Shown here one piece after another: positions 56,251 to 64,000 of a stretch of 64,000 nt of DNA. How positions within the stretch are numbered: position 1 is the first letter of the stretch; each line of letters opens with the position of its first letter. Below the pieces are notes generated by a model. That model was not told the DNA's origin and ran no database searches. It worked only from the letters and a program-made list of their open reading frames with translations. Origin of the DNA: Drosophila persimilis (lineage: Eukaryota > Arthropoda > Insecta > Diptera > Drosophilidae); assembly GCF_003286085.1 (NCBI RefSeq), contig NW_020825324.1, positions 930,001-994,000 of the forward strand, written 5' to 3'. The translations under genes were made by a program, and so were the position numbers.

Positions 56251-58870
56251 CATGGACACACAGCCACGCATAATGATGTCGGCTTGTCTTGGCCAGCACA
56301 GAAGGCGCCCGCTGGTCGGTGGCACAGTGGGTGGGGTTGATGGGTGGGTGGCTGGTTAGATGGGTTGCGTGGGAGCGGGTGGAAGTGGGTGGCTTGGTCT
56401 TGTCGTAGTTATTGCTTGCGGGCATTCATTTTAATTTTAAAACAACAGCAGAACGGGGCAAGGCCTAGAACACACAGCGCTTACAAATGGCAAACAATTT
56501 GAGACTCACTCAGGCACACACACGCATGGCCACATGGGCACATAGATACACACCCACACATGGTTACAGTGAGGCCCGTTCAGGGGTTGCCAGGCCACGC
56601 GCTTTGGCATCTTGTCGGAAATACCTCTAGGAATCGAAATGAGGCGGTCAACTGAGCAAACCGAAACGCCAAATGGGATAAATGCAAAATTATAGTAATG
56701 CAAAATGGTGAAAGTTTAGCAAATCGAAAGGGTTATCTGTATTCGTAGATTAAGAGGAATGGCATGCTTAAGAAAACCTAAGATAAAGGATTAACCAAAT
56801 GGAATACTATATGAACCAGAAATGTTGTTAGAGGATAAGTAACGATGCTGCATAGAGAAGACTCATAGCAATAGGAGTGGGAGATAAGGTAGGAATAGTA
56901 ACGATTGAATTGGCACCAGATGGAATAGGATGGGTGATACGCGATCAATGGGTTAAGCATTAGAATGAAGATATAACCAAAACTGGCCTGGAAAGCATGG
57001 AATATATGAAAAGATAAGAGAAGAAAACAATAAAATAGAATATTCACTTTATGAAAATTCCCATTAATTCTAGGTAAAAGATCTACCTTTACCTTTAAGA
57101 TGCAATAAGATAATCATTACATTTCAAATGATCTCAGGATCAGGCAACTTCAAAATCTAGAACTTTAGTTCGAAACGAAAACAAAACTGTGGAAACTTCC
57201 AAGGGAACAACAGATGAGAAGCAATAATTTCTGCCGACATCTGAGACCTGAGATCTGTGACCGAAAAGGGGGAAAGTAGATGTGAATGGAGATGGTAGAT
57301 GGTAGATGGAAGATGGGTTGACCCGACCATGCCTTGCTGTCTCAGCGCCATTCATCTACGGCCACCAACAATTGTATGGTCAAAAAGCGGGGGGCCTCCT
57401 GACACTTCCAGCCCTGCCCCAAGCTAGCGGCACTGTCGTTCTGCCCTCCTCTAACCCTGTCCTTTTGGCTGGACGCTTTCAGTGTCATTAGTTTTGAATA
57501 AGCCATAAATTAAAGATTAAAATATATGTTCATATAAATATATGTATATGTACGTAGTATATCCCTTGCCTTTGCCATCACCCACCCACCCCTTTACCAT
57601 CATTTCTGGTAATGGTCATGGCCGGAGCTGTAGAAGGGGTATGGGGATTGTGGATCGAGGCTTGGGGGATGGGGGCAAAGTGAAAGTGAAAGGGAAACAT
57701 AAGTCCAACAATGGCCTAAAGGCAGCCTATCGACATTGTATGATGGTGGCAGGGTGGGGGCTGTCGTGGTGGTGGGGGTGGGGGTGGTGGTTTTAGGTGG
57801 GTGGGAGGCAGGACAATGACGAAGGCGCTTAAACCGCACACCAACCCCATCCCACATTACAGTTACCTTCTGCTCTCTAACATACACACACACACGTGTA
57901 GCAACCCCCAAAACCCAAAAAGCATTGCAAATTTGCATATGTGTGCCCATGTCCATGTCCATGTCCATGTCCGTGTCCGTGTCCTTTTCAGTTTGTCTGT
58001 GTGTGCGTGTGCCAAAAACTGCTGGCGTAGGTAAATTAGTTGGTCTATGTATGTGTGGGTGTGTTATCGAACACTCCTCCCCCGTCCTCTTACAGCCTCT
58101 GCCCATGCCAAAGTCCCTTTAAAACTGTAAGTTTATGCGTGTGTTTCTGTGTGTGGGTGGGGTGGAGGGCCCAGCTTGGGCAGTTTTTGGACAAACACAC
58201 ACACACACACACACACACACAGTGAAAGAGAGAGAGAGAGATAGTGAAAGAGTGAGAGAGAGAGAGAGAGAGACATAGGCAAATATTCGCATGTTCTTCA
58301 GACGCATGCCCAACAAAGTATGCAACACAATTGTGCTAACTATGTTGCCTGCCTGCTTGATTTATGTAATGGGTGGGGGGGGGGGAGTGGTAGCAGGAAC
58401 AGAGGTAAAGGGTTAGATGTTGGGACGAACGAGCCGCAAAACAATGGCCAAGAAGAACATGGCAGCAACATGGGGAACATAGAAGATGCGACAACATTTT
58501 TGGGCATGGGAGCAACCCTTACAGCACCGCCCAACCCCCTACCCCCTATTCCCAACTAAAACTACAAATGAATGCCCACCGAATGTGGGCGCACCCCCTG
58601 GGTGTCTACGCCGCCTAAAACCCTAAAACAGTTGGAAGCAGTGTTGTCTAAGCGAAAACATTTCGCTTTTCAGTTTTGATTATCAAAATAACTTAATTTA
58701 TATGGCTATGTATGTGTGTGTGTGTGTGGGTGTGTGTGTGGGTGTGTGTATGTGCTGCTACTAAATGGCAGCTTAAGTGACGCAAATGTAGCATTTGCCA
58801 GCTTTATAGCCAATGGCCCTTTTCGGGGCAGCAGCAGGATGAAGGATAAAGGATGAAGGCATCAAGCAAA
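53403..58870. other. Gene-free DNA with dense microsatellites
   Basis: GT (55100-55130), (CTG) near 56075-56099, CA (56166-56191), GA (56218-56246), a TGTCCA/TGTCCG hexamer array (about 57948-57984), CA then GA (58196-58273), and TG (58711-58752). Reading frames across them are repeat artefacts. Confidence 0.6.
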
Positions 58871-59924
58871 ACTTTTTTCTTCCTCTAAACATTTTCGCAC
58901 TTTTGATTGTCTACCACTCCCACTCTCTCCAACTCTCTCCAACTCTCTCCCACTTCACACATCACTCTTTGATTGCCCCGCTGCTCAAACAATAACCATA
59001 ACTGTTCGGAAGGAATTGCCCAACTTTTCCCGTTGATGGTTGTCACAATTTATTCGAGAATTCACTCCCCGAGTGCCGTGGGATTGGAAACTATGGGAGG
59101 GCGGCAGTTGTAACCGTGCAACCGCATTCGATATGATAAATGGTCTAAATTATTGACGGAAACAAAGCAGATGGGCGATCTGTAGAATTATACACATGGA
59201 TTTCTCCATGAATTGGTTTAACGACTGTTACAAGAGCGAAATTACTGATATTTCGCCCTTTCAAGGGCGTTAGAAGAATCCATCCATTCAGAGAGATCTT
59301 TTACTTAAGATCTTGGACAAGTCGTGGGGCACACTTTTCTGTAGAACGATAGTCGATCTAAAGATCCATTAATCAATTAACAGATTTGATTATACATATA
59401 AATAAATAGTCCAGTGAACAGATGCGATAGATACTTGTGGCATACAAATATCGGAGAGTTATATTTGTATGCCTTGCAATCACTAATTTGATGCAAAATG
59501 CATTGATTACTCGTATCGAGATTATCCAATTAATCCTCACCTTAAAATAAAGTGTACATTGCTCTTGAATCCCCAGATAGTATGACTCCTGACCCCAAAA
59601 TGGGATTGGAGGTGGAGGGCACTGATTTCTTTGGGGCTTCTCAAGACAGGCAAAAGTATACACGGCCTTAGAGGCTCTTCTCCTTTTTGGGCTCTAAGTA
59701 CCTGCGTACAAATATTTTAAGAGGCAAGCCAGGGCCCACCAGGTCCAATTAAACATAATTGCCGACCTCCCACATCAGCTAACCCTGTGGAAAAAAGCAG
59801 CGAGAAATAAAAAATTCGAAAAGAAGGAAAAGAAAAGAACAAACAAAACAAAAGTTGAGCGAAATGATGATGCCCCAAAAGTGAAGGCTGCGATTACGCA
59901 CTGCTCCTCGTGCTCCTGGTTGTT

Positions 59925-59955
<31 letters not shown>

Positions 59956-62900
59956 TGGTCCGGTACATAATGGAGAGGCCAGACCCTCGGACTGTGCCCG
60001 TATTGGGGGTGGTGTGTGGCAGGGAAGGGTTGGTGTTGGTCCAGTCAAACTGGGTAAATGAAAATTGGCATTTATATAAATTCAAAATGCAAAGTGAGAT
60101 GCCAAAGAAAAAAGGAAAATAATAAGAGGGAAAGTGAAAAAAAGAACGCGTCCGGGAGTCCGGGAGTCCCCGGAAGGGTCTGTGTAGTCTGGGAGGGTGG
60201 GAGAAGTGGTATATATGTATGTATGTAACGAGTGTCAGATGTAATGGGATGGAGCCAGAGAGCCCATTAAGATAATCAATCTCATCAATAGAAGGACAAA
60301 CCATCAACGAGATGGGGGAGACCAACAAGGACCAACAACTCCATCTATAGCGACACCAGTCCAGATCTAAACCTCTTTTTGGTGTCAATTATGAAGCAGA
60401 AGACTTTGTCTTTATAAACCAATCTACAGCCTTGAATCCCATTCCAATTGATAGAATGTTTCCCTGGAACTATGGGTGTACAAATATCATCAAAAACGTG
60501 ATTGAAATATTCTACAGCCAATATCCATCATTGGCATTGGCATTGGCATTGGCATTTCTCAAATATATTCTGAGATACTGAAACTCTCATCCCAACTATC
60601 ATGGGAAAGAAAATATTCAAAACCTTATAATTGAAATGTTTGTCACCGTTTCCGGTTTAAAAATTGTCCTCATGCTTAATAAATATTTAGTTTTTATATC
60701 CATAGTCCCCAAAGATGCCCCAAGAAGATTATTTTGATTGGTTTCTTGGGAGATATTTATTTGATTAGTATCAGATTCATTTGGTAGCTGCCAGAGAGCT
60801 GAGTTTCTTATTTTAATCGATGGTTGTATCATTTAAAAGAGGGCTTCAGCGTTTCCACTTAAAAGTGCAGTGAGGGTATGCTTATATACATACATATAAT
60901 GCAATTTTAGAACCGATCATTAGCTTTATTCGAAAGGTCCTTTTATGGTGGGGATCTGCTTCTGTTTCTATCTGTACGACGAGTATATTAGGTGTCTAGA
61001 GCTCCAAAAGTTAGTTGATGCTGATTCCGTCTGTAGTTATTTAAAATATATCCATGCTCTCCATACTCCATACTCCATACTCTTTAGAGGTTCTTTGGTT
61101 TGGAGTATTGTGGCTTTGGTCTTTTATAGTTTTCCATTTGATACTCTCTCCCTCTCTGTCGCTCTTTGCCCCTCTCATATATTTACTTACTTTCTATTTT
61201 CCCCCACTCTGGGTTTTCCACCCCTTTACTTGTGCTGTCCAAAAAAAAGGGTCCTTCGGCCTGCGTCCTGAGCTTTCGTTTTTTATTTACTCGCCTCGGA
61301 GCGTGCACTTTATGTCCGAACGAAGGGAATTTCACCATTTTTTCGCCTCTTTTTTTTCACTCAGCATATATTCGCAAGCATTTTTTTTTTTTTTGTCTCT
61401 TTCAGCCTCTGCTTTCTCTTGTTATTCTGCCTCTTCTTTGACGGCTTCTTCTTCTGCGCTTTCGCCTTCTTTTTGGTCCTGGGCACTCTTCTTTTTTTTC
61501 TGTGTTTAAATTAGAACTTTGTTCGTGCTTTGAATTTTTAAGTTATAAACTCAAGGGGGTATTCCCCCAACCCCCCAACCCCCGAACCACTCTTTTCTCT
61601 TTTACACTGTTTACCCCAGGCCCCCCCTCCCCACAGTTTTCCTTTCGCTGACCTCCCCTTTCGCTCGTCCTTCCATTCCTGATTCTTCTTTTTGGCCAGC
61701 ACACAAAAAAGTGAAAGAAAATGCCCGACTAAAGGGGGAAAATGAGTTTTTTTTTGTTGGCCAAAGGAAGAAAAAAGTGTTCGGGATGGAGAAGGGTTGG
61801 GGTGGGTAGGGGGAAGGGGGAAGGGGAAGTAAAAGTGTGGAGGGAGCGAATGGCAGGCAGCAACGAAAGTGGGAGCCCAGGGAACAGAAGGAGTAGGAAG
61901 GAAGAGTCACGAGGCAGGAGCCGCCCGGAGCAGCCGTTGATACATTGGGTCCACTCTAAATGCCCCACTGCGGCCGCCCCAAACAGCTGCTGCTGCCCTC
62001 TATGTCAGTCCCTCCACCTACTCCACCTCCTCCCCCTGTGGGCCTTGCCCTTCCAGAGCTTCAGCTCCTTGGGGTTATTATCAAATTGAATAGAAATAAA
62101 TGCGACTTCATGTGAGTTTAAATTTTGGCCAAGGGGGCCAGGATTCCAGGAAGTGATGGCCAGAATACATACATATATCAGGAGCCAGGAGGGTCGGCTA
62201 GTGCTAGCATTACGAAACTTGTTGCCACCACCAGGGCTGGCTCTAACGAGCCCTGCAAATGCCGAGGGACCGAGGCAACAGAACTGGACAGAGGATGGCA
62301 CATCGCCTGGGGCCTGTGGCCTGTGGCCTGTGGCAGAATCGCCTATAGAATCAATACAAAACTATTCCAAACCGTATCCATGCCTCATCATTAACCATTC
62401 TGTCTTCTGCCTTCTGCTTCAAGCTGAATGAATGCAAATCAACTTAGGATCAGAGCTGTAATCGAGGTGGCTACCAGCTACGAAAACGATTGAGTCCACT
62501 GGCGTCTGGAACATCATATCGCAAAATGTCTTTAGAGCAATGAATGAATGGCAATCTGCAATTCGAGCTGATTTTCTTAATCGTCCTTCGAAATCTTTAG
62601 CAGAAGAGCATTCAGGACTTTCGCAGACCACTCTGGAACTCGCTTTGCGAGTCGCATCCACCTTGCTATCCATTGAGCACTATTACTGGTAGAGTGATTC
62701 TTTCCATCGAGCCGATTCATGGAAGATCTGCACAAGAACATAATGGAAATCGTTTTTCCTGGTCCTAAGAGGCGGGAGGCCCTAGGAGGGAGTCCCCCAC
62801 AGAAGGCTTCGAGCTCCCAATAAAATGATTCTCCTGTTTTCTGTAGCGTATTTTTAAATGCAAAATTGAAAACAAAATCCTCTGCTCATTTTATATATAT

Positions 62901-64000
62901 TGCTTTATTTATTCCCATTTTTGCACACATGATTTCGTATCTTCTTTTGCAGATCGTTTTCCATAGCTTCATTGAAATATTTGTTTTTCTAATCGTTTAT
63001 CGGTAATGCACATATTCTCATATGGGATTCCGTTTTTGAATAGATTATGGCCTTTAAAATGCTACTATATCGCCCATATCCTTGCTCTTGTTGCCTACAA
63101 TTCTGAATTCCTTATTTTTCGATCGCTTTTTTTGTTGCAAGCCCCCTCAAAAATAGTTGGGAACTGACAGACTGTTACCATTTCTGTTAGCGATGCGCTT
63201 CAAAGGCGATTATCGCTATCTTCTGAACTTCTGAAACTCTTTGGGAAACTCTTGAGAACGGGCTTAGGACCCCGCTGGCTCCTTCTTGGCCCTCCATCTA
63301 TCCATCTATTCATTTGCGAAAAATTTTTGTCAACTACTACGAGTATTTTCACATCAAAGCTCACATCAAATGAAAGTAATGAAAGATTCATACAATTTAC
63401 CCATTCTCCAGTCATTTTACAGTCCAAGGAGTCCAAAGCGGACATCGGACACATGGGCGGGGAAGGGGTAACAGGAAAAACCGGACATTAGGACATTAGG
63501 GTAAAGGGGTATACCATCCACCCCCAACATTACTCTAGTATCCCATCCCAGGATACCTTTCGTCCTGCTTCGCTGCGGCTGCTGCTGCTGCTGCTGCCAA
63601 AATATTAGACAAAAAGAGAAAAATGTAAAAAATTACATTAATGTAATTTCTTTGTGAGTGCCAACATAACGGCCCCCACCCCCCTACCCACATAACGGCA
63701 ACCCCCTACCAGCCCTTGGCCAGTTAGCTAGCGGGCCAACCCTTGGTTATTAAAATTTTTCCTTTTAAAAATAAATGAAAACTAAATAGAAAACTGAGAG
63801 AGACGAAAAAGCGAAAGCAAAAGCGAAAAACCGAATAGACCAAAGGCCAAGAAAGGGGAGGGCAAAAATTTGATTTTACCCCCATTTCACTCATTTCGGC
63901 GTTTTTTATCCCCTTTCTCTCCCTTTCCCTCTCTCTGGCCATCTCTCTCCCCCTATCCGCATAGATTTCTCTCGTCCGCTGGCGAAACTTTTTAACCCTT
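58871..64000. other. Gene-free DNA to the window end
   Basis: CTGCTC units (about 59923-59955), GGCATT units (60527-60555), CCATACT units (about 61058-61083), three GGCCTGT units (about 62315-62333) and a CTG run (about 63577-63598). Frames at 62419-62673 and 63200-63454 (minus) are of ordinary composition but have no start, splice or homology support. Confidence 0.55.

Noticed and set aside
1..64000. CRISPR arrays, operons or prokaryotic defence genes
   Set aside because: The DNA is eukaryotic with spliced genes; the direct repeats are microsatellites.

Overview
The window is insect nuclear DNA, almost certainly a Drosophila of the obscura group (D. pseudoobscura, D. persimilis or a close relative), most likely from Muller element A (the X, or its XL arm). 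The reasons are short GT-AG introns, AT-rich 3' ends, Drosophila core-promoter motifs (Motif 1, Motif 6, E-box), dense microsatellites, an obscura-type Helitron carrying the Drosophila 'TATAAAGTATATATATTCTTGATCAG' type core in abbreviated form, and five recognisable genes: mRpL33, NO66, Pmp70 (ABCD3), a CIP2A homologue and zelda (zld/vfl).

Layout. 1-7970: a tandem duplication of a two-gene block. Each copy holds mRpL33 (+) and NO66 (-), tail to tail. Between the copies lies a ~1.1 kb Helitron that has split the 5'UTR of the second mRpL33. A 32-codon ORF with a Motif 6/Motif 1 promoter follows NO66 in both copies. 8309-14729: Pmp70, eight coding exons with a 4 kb first intron. 15521-18415: the CIP2A homologue on the minus strand, five exons, convergent with Pmp70. 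18503-19589: a hAT-type element with an 8 bp target-site duplication, inserted between the CIP2A start codon and its Motif 1/6 promoter. 19.8-36.4 kb: gene-poor DNA rich in microsatellites. 36398-41563: zelda, one uninterrupted 1,721-codon reading frame on the minus strand. 41.6-64 kb: upstream DNA with no supportable protein gene; it holds a small MITE, GAGA-rich stretches and many microsatellites.

The genes are mostly housekeeping ones: a mitochondrial ribosomal protein, a nucleolar ribosomal oxygenase, a peroxisomal ABC half-transporter and a mitotic/PP2A regulator. The exception is zelda, the maternal pioneer factor of zygotic genome activation, which sits in a large gene-free neighbourhood typical of a regulated developmental gene. 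I found no sign of a wholly new multi-gene system. The most unusual signals are the very young NO66/mRpL33 duplication with a conversion-like identity profile, two transposons placed between promoter and start codon of housekeeping genes, and a ~120-160 bp promoter module shared in inverted orientation by mRpL33 and CIP2A.
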